From positions 1 through 18,206 of the forward strand of contig DAOVHK010000017.1 of the NCBI GenBank assembly GCA_030671905.1: 18,206 bases of DNA, written 5' to 3'. Shown in pieces: positions 1 to 7,931 of this stretch. Numbering within the stretch: position 1 is the stretch's first letter; the number at the start of each line of letters is the position of its first letter. The position numbers and the translations under genes were made by a program. The DNA comes from Clostridia bacterium. Its GTDB lineage: Bacteria > UBA6262 > WVXT01. The notes beneath the pieces were generated by a model. It was not told the origin of the DNA, searched no databases, and saw only the letters and a list, made by a program, of their open reading frames with translations.

Positions 1-405
1 AAGAAAGAAGGACCACCAGAAGAGGCTAAAAAAGAGGCTGAGGAGAAGAAAGAAGTCCCGCCAGAAAAAGTTAAAGCAGCTGAAGAGAAGAAGAAAGCAC
101 CGCCAGAAGAGACTAAAAAAGAAGCGAAGAAGAAAGAAGCACCACCAGAAGAGGCTAAAAAAGCAACCGAGGAAAAGAAAAAAGTCCCGCCAGAAAAAGC
201 TAAAGCAGCTGAGGAGAAGAAGGAAGAAGCTCCTCCTGAGGCTAAGAAGGGAAGGAAGATAAAGAAACTTACCTTGGATGAGGTAGAAGAGAAACTGAAA
301 TCCGTTGAGGCTACTATGAAAGGGACTTCTTCAAAGTATGCTCAACATCTTCTCCAGAGGAGAGAAGAGCTACTTCAGAAGAAGAAAGCAGAGGAGATGA
401 AATAA
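1..405 (+). CDS. 3' end of a Lys/Glu/Pro repeat protein (partial)
   Basis: The reading frame is open from base 1 and stops with TAA at 403-405, leaving 134 residues; the start lies outside the window. Residues 5 to about 80 are a low-complexity repeat: a Pro-Pro-Glu motif followed by a Lys/Glu/Ala-rich stretch recurs every 14-15 residues (Pro-Pro codons at 13, 58, 100, 142, 187 and 232). The remaining 50 residues are non-repetitive, basic and probably helical (LTLDEVEEKLKS ... SKYAQHLLQRREELL). Such charged repeats usually form extended or coiled linkers. I do not recognise the family and assign no function. Codon choice varies between repeats (CCA, CCG, CCT), so the repeat is not a fresh DNA slippage product. 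That it is a real coding region is likely, because the frame stays open and the C-terminus looks protein-like. Confidence 0.75.
   Translation, partial: KKEGPPEEAKKEAEEKKEVPPEKVKAAEEKKKAPPEETKKEAKKKEAPPEEAKKATEEKKKVPPEKAKAAEEKKEEAPPEAKKGRKIKKLTLDEVEEKLKSVEATMKGTSSKYAQHLLQRREELLQKKKAEEMK
13..240 (+). repeat. In-frame repeat array coding for PPE(E/K) units
   Basis: Six Pro-Pro-Glu motifs are spaced by 45, 42, 42, 45 and 45 bases. Units alternate between an EEAKK-type and a K(V/A)KAAEEKK-type, suggesting a higher-order repeat of about 87-90 bases (compare 58-99 with 187-231). The spacing is a multiple of three throughout, so the array is under coding constraint. Confidence 0.7.
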
Positions 406-499
406 ATCTTCGCCTCACAAACTATTCTCTTCAACAATTTTCTTGTTCTCTACTCCAGGAGGACGAGTTGGCTTTTCGGGCAAAGTATTGCTACTTGAT

Positions 500-913
500 A
501 TGGTGAAAAAGATAAAGAAAAAAATTATCTATACTATAGGTTCAGCCGCCAGATCTCAGGATGATTTCCTTAAGACTTTAAAGGACTGGGGAGTAAAGAC
601 TTTAGTTGATGTGAGGAGGTTCCCCACCAGTAAATATGAACGTTTCAAAAGGGAAAACCTGGATACGCTTCTTTTCTCCTCGGAAATTGAATATGTCTAT
701 ATGGGAAAGGACATGGGTGGGTTTCGTAAGAGCGGATATGCAACTTATGTTAAGACGAAAGAGTATAAACAGGCTCTTAAGTCCCTCCAGAAACTAGCAA
801 AGAAAAACCCTGCTGTAATAATGTGCTGTGAGAGGTTGCCCGCTGGATGCCACAGGAGATATATTAGCCAGAGCCTGAAGAAGCTCGGCTGGAAAGTGAT
901 TGATATAATCTAA
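500..913 (+). CDS. DUF488 family protein
   Basis: A small soluble protein of 137 residues from ATG 500. The family hallmarks are visible: an N-terminal YTIGSA strand, the LVDVRRFPTS segment with its Arg pair, a KDMGG turn, and the C-terminal CCERLPAGCHRRYIS motif typical of DUF488 (Cys-x-Glu ... Cys-His-Arg). The biochemical role of the family is not well established. The frame extends upstream to a TTG at 443, but homology should begin around KIIYTIG, and none of the possible starts (443, 488, 500, 503) has a convincing Shine-Dalgarno. I prefer ATG 500, with low certainty about the exact start. The gene sits alone between the repeat protein and the acylphosphatase, and the context gives no functional clue. 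Confidence 0.85.
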   Translation: MVKKIKKKIIYTIGSAARSQDDFLKTLKDWGVKTLVDVRRFPTSKYERFKRENLDTLLFSSEIEYVYMGKDMGGFRKSGYATYVKTKEYKQALKSLQKLAKKNPAVIMCCERLPAGCHRRYISQSLKKLGWKVIDII

Positions 914-938
914 ATGTAGCGAATATGTACTTAAATTT

Positions 939-972
939 CTGGAGTGTCAAATAAGAGTTTTACCTGGTACAC
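939..972 (+). repeat. Partial copy of the intergenic palindromic element at 14691-14740
   Basis: Bases 939-951 (CTGGAGTGTCAAA) are identical to 14690-14702. The similarity continues weakly through an AGTTT-x-AC segment. The hairpin arms here (GTCAAA with TTTTAC) carry one mismatch, and the right part is shortened, with only GTGT/ACAC left of the outer stem. It lies just upstream of the acylphosphatase gene. It reads as a degenerate copy of a dispersed intergenic repeat; two copies in one window are suggestive, not proof. Confidence 0.45.
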
Positions 973-994
973 ATGATTGGAGAGGTGATTGTCT

Positions 995-1276
995 TTGTCC
1001 AAGGTTAGAGCCCATGTGTGGATAGAGGGGTTTGTTCAGGGAGTCTTCTTCCGCAGTCATACTCGTGACAGAGCTATAGGCTGGGGAGTGAAAGGGTGGG
1101 CAAGGAATTGCCCGGATGGTCGGGTGGAATCTGTTTTTGAAGGGGATAAACAGGCTGTGGAAAGAATTATCCAATGGTGCCATCGCGGTCCTGCTGAGGC
1201 AGAAGTTAAAGACGTTCAAGTTGAATGGGAAAAATATAGCGGAGAATTTGACACTTTTTCAGTCAGATATTTTTAA
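995..1276 (+). CDS. acyP: Acylphosphatase
   Basis: Hydrolyses the carboxyl-phosphate bond of acyl phosphates such as acetyl-phosphate or 1,3-bisphosphoglycerate; small cytosolic enzyme. The 93 residues match the usual family length of about 90-100. The active-site loop GFVQGVFFR supplies the phosphate-binding Arg (R20), and GWARNCPDGRVE supplies the catalytic Asn (N38), both in the expected spacing. I chose TTG 995 because AGAGGTG at 981-987 sits 7 bases upstream; the in-frame TTG at 989 would be too close to it. There is no ATG option. The stop codon abuts a repeat (1274-1314). No neighbouring gene explains its substrate. Confidence 0.92.
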   Translation: MSKVRAHVWIEGFVQGVFFRSHTRDRAIGWGVKGWARNCPDGRVESVFEGDKQAVERIIQWCHRGPAEAEVKDVQVEWEKYSGEFDTFSVRYF

Positions 1277-1314
1277 AGTTCCGGATAAAGTTCCGGGGAC
1301 ACAATACTTAATTA
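1274..1314. repeat. Short intergenic repeat: doubled TAAAGTTCCGG plus GGGGACACAATACTTAATT
   Basis: An 11-base direct repeat (TAAAGTTCCGG at 1274-1284 and 1286-1296, period 12) runs into GGGGACACAATACTTAATT (1295-1313). From memory, the latter string resembles a dispersed intergenic repeat seen in many bacterial genomes, in some cases near IS200-like (REP-associated tyrosine) transposases. I cannot search for it here. It starts inside the acylphosphatase stop codon. Confidence 0.4.
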
Positions 1315-1353
1315 TTGAACCTGGAAAATAGAATAGAGCCCTCTAAAAATGGC

Positions 1354-1383
1354 TTGCAGAAGTGCGAGAATATTTAATATAAT
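1354..1383 (+). promoter_or_regulatory. Sigma70-type promoter for htpX
   Basis: TTGCAG (1354-1359) and a perfect TATAAT (1378-1383) are separated by 18 bp. Transcription would start near 1390, about 30 bases before the htpX start. It would serve htpX, the exported protein and apgM. Read by eye only. Confidence 0.6.
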
Positions 1384-1420
1384 AGGATAAATTTATAGAA
1401 ACCTCGTGGGGATGGTAAAT

Positions 1421-2263
1421 ATGTGGAATCAGATGAAGACATTTATTCTAATGTTAGCCCTGACTTTAGTTTTGATCTGGGTGGGAAACCTTATCGGTGG
1501 AAGGCAGGGCATGATTTTTGCCTTCATAATTGCAGCAGGGATCAACTTCATAAGCTACTGGTATTCTGATAAGATAGTTTTGGCAATGTATAAAGCCCAA
1601 CCTTTAAGGGAGGAGGATATGCCTCAACTTTATGGCAATGTAAGGGCTCTTACCCAGAAATCTGGATTGCCCATGCCCAAACTCTACCTTATTTCCCATT
1701 CCGCTCCCAATGCCTTTGCCACCGGGAGAAATCCCCAGCACGCTGCAGTGGCAGTAACTGAAGGTATATTGCGGGTTCTGGATGAGGAAGAACTGGCAGG
1801 AGTAATCGGACATGAGCTGGCTCATGTAAGAAATAGGGACATCCTGATTCAAACTGTGGCAGCCACTATTGCTGGAGCAGTAATGATTCTGGCATCCTTT
1901 GCCCGCTGGGCAGCAATCTTTAGAGGGTATGGTTCCAGGGGAGGTAGAAGAGGAGGTGCGCTGGGGCTTCTGATTGCTGCAATTGTAGCACCGTTGGCTG
2001 CGATGATAATTCAGATGGCGATTTCTCGCTCGCGGGAATACCTGGCTGACAGGGGAAGTGCTCTGGTAACAGGTAATCCTCTTGGCCTGGCTAGAGCACT
2101 CAGGAAACTGGAAGCCAGTGCAATCCAGAGGAGATTACCCGCCCACCAGGCTACCGTGCACATGTTTACTGTCAATCCTTTGAGAGGCAAAGGGCTTGCA
2201 GTTCTTTTCTCCACTCACCCTCCTACCCAGAAAAGAATTGAGAGATTAGAGAAAATGGTTTAA
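1421..2263 (+). CDS. htpX: HtpX-type zinc metalloprotease
   Basis: An integral membrane M48-family protease that degrades misfolded membrane proteins, with a cytosolic active site. From ATG 1421 it has 280 residues. Two N-terminal membrane helices (about 6-24 and 31-48) precede the zinc motif H131-ELA-H135, with the third zinc ligand in SREYLAD (E206). Two more hydrophobic segments (about 145-165 and 180-200) flank a Gly/Arg-rich loop (GYGSRGGRRGG), a feature common in this family. Everything needed for catalysis is present. GGGGA at 1408-1412 is well placed for ATG 1421, and the family usually begins MxNxxKT; GTG 1406 and ATG 1412 are less likely. The downstream gene for an exported protein follows after 49 bases, probably in the same transcript. 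Confidence 0.95.
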   Translation: MWNQMKTFILMLALTLVLIWVGNLIGGRQGMIFAFIIAAGINFISYWYSDKIVLAMYKAQPLREEDMPQLYGNVRALTQKSGLPMPKLYLISHSAPNAFATGRNPQHAAVAVTEGILRVLDEEELAGVIGHELAHVRNRDILIQTVAATIAGAVMILASFARWAAIFRGYGSRGGRRGGALGLLIAAIVAPLAAMIIQMAISRSREYLADRGSALVTGNPLGLARALRKLEASAIQRRLPAHQATVHMFTVNPLRGKGLAVLFSTHPPTQKRIERLEKMV

Positions 2264-2312
2264 GGAAAGACCCAAACTCTCTGTTACGATTCTGTTTTAA
2301 AGGTGTTTATGA

Positions 2313-4862
2313 ATGGCCATCCGTAAGTTTCTCCTTTTAGTGACTATATGTATTTTGTTATCTCCCCTTCCCAATTGCCTGGGGGAGGAGTTACTGGATA
2401 AAGTTACAATAACTAATATTGAGTTTTTTCAGAAAGGCAAATTAGTTGAGGTTGTGAACGATGACGCTCCTGTGCGTATCAGAACCTACCTGAAAGCAGA
2501 GGAGATGATAACAGAATTCAGAGATAAATTTTTTTTAATTTTCTATTTGAATGATTTACCCGTGCGTACTTTTCCCATTTCGGATATCAAGTATACCCCA
2601 TTTATTGACTACTTATGGGAGGAACCCACGAGTGGTCTCCATTCAGTAGGCGCTTCTCTGGGAACTCCCACTGGCGTGGGAGAAAGAGTCTATTACAATA
2701 TATTTATAGAAGAAGTAAAACCTGTTCTGAAAATAAACAGCTTGGAGATAAATACTACAAGAAGGATTGAAGTTGGCGATAAGGTAAAATTCTTCCTCTT
2801 TGTAAGCAACGATTCCGAAAAGGTTATCCTGCCCGGCGATTTTATCGTGAGGCTGCAGTTAAAAGCTAAAGAAAAAGAAAAAGAAGAAGAAGAAGAAGAA
2901 GAAGAAGAAACAACAGCAGCAGCAGAAGAAGAAATCATAGAAGAAGAAGAAAAAGAAAAGGAGAGAATTATCTTTCTCGATTTCAAAGAGATTCCCAGGA
3001 TTAGTCCAAAAGCACATAACGTGAGCCTGGGGCCTATTGAGTGGGTAGTTGAAGATGGAAATTGGTTGGTCTATCCCCAAATTCTACCCAGAGTCACTGG
3101 CAGTGGAAAAGTGCTGGAAGTAGTGAAAGATGAACAGGTCTTTCTCGATCTCAGAATTGGCGAGTCGAGGCCTGACCTCTTTGTTGAACTCTTTCTTTAT
3201 CCTTCTTCCCCATATATGGGAGAGGAGGTGGAGATTTTAGCAAGTCTGGAAAACAGGGGTGATCTTCCTTGCGAGAAGTACCATCTATTCCTCTATATAG
3301 ACGGGAGACGTAAAGGTTCGATTATGGAAGGACCTGCCATTTTGCCAGGAAAATTTCAGAATTTACAATTTGTTTGGAGGGCCGAAAAGGGGACTCACTA
3401 CTTGAAGGTTTCAGCCTCCTACGAGTTTGACCAAAGAGAATTTTTAACTAAGGCTGAACTGTCACTGACTATCAATACGGGAATAAATCTTGTACCCGTT
3501 ATTCTCTCCTGGAAGCCTACTAATTCCCAAAGCGGGGATATTATGACTATTTTAACGAGAATAGAGAACATTGGAGTAAATCCTATTACTCCCTGGCATG
3601 AGGGGAGCGGGGTAGGGTATAAGGCAATCTTGTCTGTAGATGGAATAAAGAAGCAAGTTAAATTTGATGGGGAAATAGAACCTGGAGAAAAAAGCGATTT
3701 TGAGTTCACCTGGGAGGCTGAGGAAGGCGAGCATCTCCTGGAATTCTCTTCTTTCTACGCGGTGGCAAAAGACATGGAACCTCTGTTGTGGAGTGATGAG
3801 GAATCGGTTAAGGTATTGCCTCCGCCAAAACTTATAATTGTTAGAGACAATTGGACCCCCAGTCCGCCTACAGAAGGAGATATTGTAGAGGTTTCTCTGG
3901 TGGTGAAAAATGATGGGCAAGGTGTAGCTCGTCTATGGGATGAGAAGGAGATGGTGGGATATAAAGCAGTTTTTTCTATTGGTTCTGAAGAGAAGGAAGT
4001 TAGTAAGCGTATACCTCCGGGAAAGGAAGTTACATTCTCCTTCCGCTGGAAAGTGGATGAGGGAGGAGAATATCCCGTAAGGGTCTTATTTGTTCATCCC
4101 AGTGGGAAGGGAATAGTAAAGCCATATAAAGGTACTCTGACTGTCCTTTCTCCTGAGCCAATTGATGAATTGGAGAAAGAAACACTGAAACTTCTGGAGA
4201 AGGGAGGAAAGAAGAAAGCATCTGTTTATAAGTCGCTAGGGAAGAGTATGGAAGAGTTCCTCCATCCTCCCCATTCTCAATTTGAGAAGCTGGCTAAGAA
4301 GACGAGTAAAATAGCCTTTGCCACCTTAAAGTCCATTTTTGAGGAGAGACAAACCCTCCCATTTTCAGACAAGAGTCTCCAGGATAAAGATTTAGCAGAA
4401 GTGAGCAAAAATCTAAAAGAAGTTATAGAAGATATAGATAGAACAGATTGGAAATCGGTTTCCCAGAGAGGGGAAAAGCTGGAATATGAGTATGGTAATT
4501 TAAGGAAATACCTCGCTCGCTCCCTCTTCTTTGAAGGTGGAATAGTTCCCCTTCTGGGGAAAGAAACGGCAAGTTATCGGCAGATGGGAGCTAACAATTT
4601 AGCAATTGAGGGGGGAAGAATCCGTCCTTATCCCGATGCCAAAAACGAGCTTCTGAAAGTTCTCAAGGCAGAAGAGAAATTGGGAATGGGTATTTATCAG
4701 GATTTCCAGAAGGAAGAATCTGTATTTACCTTCCTTAGGAGAGAGGCTGAGCGAGAAAAGGGGGCAAGAATTCAGTTAGGGCTTTTGAAATCTATAATCA
4801 GTATGTTGAGAAACGAGGCGTTGAGGGCAAGAAACTTGCAGAAGGAGTTTTATGCTAGATGA
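2313..4862 (+). CDS. Exported protein with CARDB-like beta domains and a Glu-rich loop
   Basis: An 849-residue protein with a signal peptide (KFLLLVTICILLSPLPNCLG, residues 5-24). The PNC triplet is a poor lipobox, so signal peptidase I cleavage near residue 24 is more likely. A beta-rich N-terminal part (25-280) is interrupted by an acidic low-complexity loop (184-219, including nine consecutive Glu). Three related beta-sandwich segments follow (about 287-385, 390-502, 505-613), with CARDB-like features: a PxxGxxVxxxxxxxNxG core and a final hydrophobic strand. The last 235 residues (615-849) are charged and helical. CARDB-like domains usually mediate adhesion or cell-surface assembly, so a periplasmic or surface structural role is inferred; no catalytic motif is visible. 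The start is supported by AAAGGTG 8 bases upstream. It sits between htpX and apgM with short gaps. Confidence 0.8.
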   Translation: MAIRKFLLLVTICILLSPLPNCLGEELLDKVTITNIEFFQKGKLVEVVNDDAPVRIRTYLKAEEMITEFRDKFFLIFYLNDLPVRTFPISDIKYTPFIDYLWEEPTSGLHSVGASLGTPTGVGERVYYNIFIEEVKPVLKINSLEINTTRRIEVGDKVKFFLFVSNDSEKVILPGDFIVRLQLKAKEKEKEEEEEEEEETTAAAEEEIIEEEEKEKERIIFLDFKEIPRISPKAHNVSLGPIEWVVEDGNWLVYPQILPRVTGSGKVLEVVKDEQVFLDLRIGESRPDLFVELFLYPSSPYMGEEVEILASLENRGDLPCEKYHLFLYIDGRRKGSIMEGPAILPGKFQNLQFVWRAEKGTHYLKVSASYEFDQREFLTKAELSLTINTGINLVPVILSWKPTNSQSGDIMTILTRIENIGVNPITPWHEGSGVGYKAILSVDGIKKQVKFDGEIEPGEKSDFEFTWEAEEGEHLLEFSSFYAVAKDMEPLLWSDEESVKVLPPPKLIIVRDNWTPSPPTEGDIVEVSLVVKNDGQGVARLWDEKEMVGYKAVFSIGSEEKEVSKRIPPGKEVTFSFRWKVDEGGEYPVRVLFVHPSGKGIVKPYKGTLTVLSPEPIDELEKETLKLLEKGGKKKASVYKSLGKSMEEFLHPPHSQFEKLAKKTSKIAFATLKSIFEERQTLPFSDKSLQDKDLAEVSKNLKEVIEDIDRTDWKSVSQRGEKLEYEYGNLRKYLARSLFFEGGIVPLLGKETASYRQMGANNLAIEGGRIRPYPDAKNELLKVLKAEEKLGMGIYQDFQKEESVFTFLRREAEREKGARIQLGLLKSIISMLRNEALRARNLQKEFYAR
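2871..2964 (+). repeat. GAA/AGC microsatellite within the exported-protein gene
   Basis: Nine consecutive GAA triplets (2883-2909) are preceded by two GAAAAA units and followed by a CAGCAGCAGCAG tract and more GAA units. All are in frame and code for Glu, Ala and Lys. Such triplet tracts can change length by slippage without shifting frame. The long minus-strand frames rich in Ser or Phe here are artefacts of this composition. Confidence 0.8.
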
Positions 4863-4885
4863 TATTATTATGAAAGGAGATAGAA

Positions 4886-6091
4886 ATGGTTTCTGAGAGC
4901 ATAATTAAGGAAATTTCTATTAAAACAGATTCTAAGATTCTACTTTTGGTTCTGGATGGAGTTGGCGGTTTGCCACAAGATGGAGAGACAGAGATGGAGA
5001 GAGCTAAAACTCCTAATCTGGACAATCTTGCTTCTCGCTCGATTTGTGGCTTAACTGACGCTATAGGGTATGGAATTACGCCGGGAAGTGGCCCTTCCCA
5101 TCTGGCACTATTTGGCTATGACCCTGTGAAGTATATTATTGGGCGAGGTGTTCTGGAGGCGTTGGGGATAGGCGTAGAGTTGACTCCCAAGGATATGGCA
5201 GCCAGAGGTAATTTCGCCACCATGGATAAGCGAGGAATAATTGTGGACCGCCGCGCAGGAAGAATTCCCACGGAGAAGAATAGAGAAATTTGTGCTCTTT
5301 TGGGGAAAAAGATAGAGAAGATAAAAGGGGTGAAAGTCTTTATCCGGCCGGGGAAGGAGCACCGCTTTGTGGTTATTTTTCGCGGGGATGGCCTGAATGG
5401 TCCTGTGAGCGATGCTGACCCTCAGAAAAATGGAGAGAAGGCAAAGCCTGCCCGGGCGCTTTCTAGTAAGGCTAAAAAAACAGAGGAGGTGACAAATAGT
5501 TTTATTAAGAAAGCAACTGAGGTTTTGAAAAGTCAACATCCAGCCAATACGGTACTGTTGCGGGGGATTTCCAAGGTGCCACGGATTCCCTCAATGGGGG
5601 AGCTGTTCAATCTCTCTCCAGCAGCGATTGCTACTTACCCGATGTATAAGGGACTGGCTAGACTGGTAGGGATGGAGGTTCTTCTCACAGGAGAGAGTAT
5701 AGAGGATGAGTTGAGGACACTTAAAGAAAACTTTGGGAAATACGATTTCTTCTATCTGCACATCAAGAAAACCGATTCTTCGGGTGAAGATGGCAACTTG
5801 GAGAAGAAAGTGAAAGCGATTGAAGAAGTGGATAGATTTATTCCTGAAATTCTGAATCTAAAATTTGATGTGATTGTAATTACCAGCGACCATTCTACGC
5901 CCTCTCTCTTGAAATCCCACTCTTGGCATCCCAATCCATTCTTGCTTCACTCAAAATTTATTCGAGTTGATGGGACTAAGAGATTTACAGAAAGGGAATG
6001 CAGCAGTGGTGGTCTGGGGAGATTTCCAGCAGTTAATGCTATGCCCCTGATGTTAGCTAATGGTCTTAAGTTAAAAAAGTTTGGCGCCTGA
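4886..6091 (+). CDS. apgM: 2,3-bisphosphoglycerate-independent phosphoglycerate mutase, archaeal type
   Basis: Interconverts 3- and 2-phosphoglycerate in glycolysis and gluconeogenesis; a two-metal enzyme of the alkaline phosphatase superfamily. At 401 residues it has the length of the ApgM subfamily, not the roughly 510 residues of bacterial GpmI. Metal and catalytic motifs are in order: VLDGVGG (D24), the nucleophile Ser in PGSGPSHLALFGYDP (S68 by alignment with NSEVGH), HIKKTDSSGEDG (292-303), SDHSTP (D335, H336) and HSWHPNP (H345, H348). A good Shine-Dalgarno (AAAGGAGA) lies 5 bases before ATG 4886. It follows the exported-protein gene by 23 bases and ends just before an intrinsic terminator, so it is probably the last gene of the htpX transcript. 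The pairing with those two genes has no obvious metabolic logic. Confidence 0.95.
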   Translation: MVSESIIKEISIKTDSKILLLVLDGVGGLPQDGETEMERAKTPNLDNLASRSICGLTDAIGYGITPGSGPSHLALFGYDPVKYIIGRGVLEALGIGVELTPKDMAARGNFATMDKRGIIVDRRAGRIPTEKNREICALLGKKIEKIKGVKVFIRPGKEHRFVVIFRGDGLNGPVSDADPQKNGEKAKPARALSSKAKKTEEVTNSFIKKATEVLKSQHPANTVLLRGISKVPRIPSMGELFNLSPAAIATYPMYKGLARLVGMEVLLTGESIEDELRTLKENFGKYDFFYLHIKKTDSSGEDGNLEKKVKAIEEVDRFIPEILNLKFDVIVITSDHSTPSLLKSHSWHPNPFLLHSKFIRVDGTKRFTERECSSGGLGRFPAVNAMPLMLANGLKLKKFGA

Positions 6092-6099
6092 AGAAAGGG

Positions 6100-6140
6100 A
6101 AGCTATGCGCTTTAGCCCATAAATGGCATAGCTTTTATTT
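6100..6140 (+). terminator. Intrinsic terminator after apgM
   Basis: A perfect 9-bp stem (AAGCTATGC at 6100-6108 with GCATAGCTT at 6126-6134) closes a 17-base loop and is followed by a T-rich run (TTTTATTT). It begins 8 bases after the apgM stop and separates apgM from the next promoter. Confidence 0.8.
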
Positions 6141-6151
6141 GGCTTTTTGCG

Positions 6152-6180
6152 TTGACTTTTATGGTCATATTTTGTATATT
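6152..6180 (+). promoter_or_regulatory. Sigma70-type promoter for the signalling operon
   Basis: TTGACT (6152-6157), a 17-bp spacer and TATATT (6175-6180). The expected start of transcription, near 6187, gives a short leader to the kinase ATG at 6213. It lies directly downstream of a terminator and upstream of five closely spaced genes. Confidence 0.7.
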
Positions 6181-6212
6181 TAAAATGAATTTTCTTCGAT
6201 TTAGGGGCAAAA

Positions 6213-7931
6213 ATGAAAGAACCCACCTATTTGCGTCCTCTAAGATGGTTGACAATCTCCATCTTCTTGGTAATGTTAGTAGTTTATAGGCTTACCGAAA
6301 ACTACCTCAATCAAAACCTATCTACCGGCTGGGCAACATTTCTCTCAGTTACATTTTCTCTTATTGGAATTGCCATTCTTTTAATCCTTGTGTTTAGACT
6401 CATCTATGGACAGATATGGAAACTGACTCTTTCTCAGAAAAAGCATGAAGAGACGGCCGGCCTCCTTAAGAGGTCAAAGAATGAGCTGGAAGAGAAGAAT
6501 ATTGTAATTACCCAGAATATAAACGAGTTGAAGACTTTGGACAAGATAAGTAGAGCGATGTCTAGCACTATGGACCTGGATAGGATACTGAGTACAATAT
6601 TAGAAGGTGTAGCAACACACTTAAATTTTGACCGTGCAATAATCTGCCTGGTAAACGAGAAGAAAGGATTTATTGAGGGCAGACAGGCGATGGGAGTGGC
6701 TGGGGAGCTTCTTTCAGATTTAAAAATTCCATTGGCAGATGAGGGGAATCCCATTGTAAAGACAGTTAAGGATGGAAGGCCATACATTATCGCTCGAGTT
6801 GCTGAGGGAGGGATGCGTTTACAAGAGCCTGTTTCCAGGCAAGTGAAAAGATTAGGGGCGACACCACAGGAGAACGAAGCAGAAGTAAATTCATCCCCGA
6901 TTTATCAGGGCGGAACTACTTCCAGCCAGGAAAGGACTTATGGTAAGATTTTTGCCGGACTCGAGGGAAGAGTCAATGCAATGGCTTCAGTGCCTTTGGT
7001 AGCTAAAGAGAGAGTAAATGGAGTCCTGTTAGTAGATAATTTGCATAGCGGACGTCCCATAGAAGAGGAAGCCCTTCGCTCCCTGGTAACTTTCACCAAT
7101 CAGGCCGGACTGGCTATAGAAAATGCCAGATTATATGATACTGAAAAGAGATTCAGCGAAGAGTTACGCCACCAGGTGGAGCTGGCCGAGAAAGAGCTGA
7201 AAGAGGCCCAGGCTCATTTAATTCACTCAGAACGTCTGGCTGCTGTAGGAGAGATGTCGGTGATTGTGGCTCATGAGGTGAGAAATCCGATGAGCTCAAT
7301 AAGAAGTTGCGCGCAACGAATACACAAGGCGGTGGAAGAAAAAGACCCTAACAAAAAATATACTAATTACATTATGCAGGAAATAGACCGTCTGGAAAGA
7401 ATTGTTAAGGATATGCTCATGGTTACCCGTCAGCCCAAGCCAAATTTGGTGGAGGAGAACGTTAACAAGGTAATTGAGGAGATTCTGCTACATATGGATG
7501 ATGAGATTAGAAAGAGCGGAACAGTCCTTACTAAAGAACTCGACCAAAATCTCCCTGTTATACCAGTCGACCCTGCTCTTTTAGAACAGGTCATTTTGAA
7601 CATGATTCAGAATGCGCTTATCTTTATGCAGGATAGGAAGAAAAAAGAATTAAAGATTGTCACTGGCCAGGATAAGAGATTCCTCCAGATTAGAATTAGC
7701 GATACCGGCCCTGGCATTCCTGCCCATAACAGGAAGAAGGTATTTGAACCTTTCTTCAGTACGAAACCCCAGGGTACAGGTCTGGGTTTAGCTATATGTC
7801 AGAGAATAATTCTTGCCCATAAAGGGAAGATAGAGCTGGAAAGCGAAATGGACAAGGGGACTACTTTCATCGTAAGTCTACCGATGAAAAGAACAAGAAA
7901 AAAAGAAGAAGAGAAAGGGTTACAAGGATGA
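6213..7931 (+). CDS. Membrane sensor histidine kinase with GAF domain
   Basis: A 572-residue autophosphorylating sensor kinase. Two membrane helices (about 12-27 and 41-66) with a short external loop are followed by a coiled-coil linker (75-112) and a GAF domain (about 113-305). A second coiled coil (about 308-340) leads into the HisKA dimerisation domain with phospho-accepting H354 in AHEVRNPMSS. The ATPase domain is complete: N-box (N463, N467), G1 DTGPGI (497-502), F-box FEPFFSTKP, and G2 GTGLGL (521-526). The GAF carries an extra polar segment of about 45 residues (199-250) compared with the GAF of the cyclase two genes downstream. With almost no periplasmic part, the signal is probably cytosolic, sensed by GAF. 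The next gene overlaps its stop by four bases (ATGA), so that response regulator is the likely partner. Confidence 0.93.
   Translation: MKEPTYLRPLRWLTISIFLVMLVVYRLTENYLNQNLSTGWATFLSVTFSLIGIAILLILVFRLIYGQIWKLTLSQKKHEETAGLLKRSKNELEEKNIVITQNINELKTLDKISRAMSSTMDLDRILSTILEGVATHLNFDRAIICLVNEKKGFIEGRQAMGVAGELLSDLKIPLADEGNPIVKTVKDGRPYIIARVAEGGMRLQEPVSRQVKRLGATPQENEAEVNSSPIYQGGTTSSQERTYGKIFAGLEGRVNAMASVPLVAKERVNGVLLVDNLHSGRPIEEEALRSLVTFTNQAGLAIENARLYDTEKRFSEELRHQVELAEKELKEAQAHLIHSERLAAVGEMSVIVAHEVRNPMSSIRSCAQRIHKAVEEKDPNKKYTNYIMQEIDRLERIVKDMLMVTRQPKPNLVEENVNKVIEEILLHMDDEIRKSGTVLTKELDQNLPVIPVDPALLEQVILNMIQNALIFMQDRKKKELKIVTGQDKRFLQIRISDTGPGIPAHNRKKVFEPFFSTKPQGTGLGLAICQRIILAHKGKIELESEMDKGTTFIVSLPMKRTRKKEEEKGLQG

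Noticed and set aside
13..240. Regularly spaced repeats that could suggest a CRISPR array
   Set aside because: The repeats are imperfect, have no unique spacers, keep frame and encode a peptide repeat; no cas genes are present.
2313..2384. Lipoprotein signal in the exported protein
   Set aside because: The Cys at residue 22 is preceded by L-P-N, which does not fit the lipobox; ordinary signal peptidase cleavage is more likely.
2693..3080. Minus-strand frames rich in Ser or Phe
   Set aside because: They mirror the GAA/AGC triplet tract of the exported-protein gene and have no protein-like composition elsewhere.
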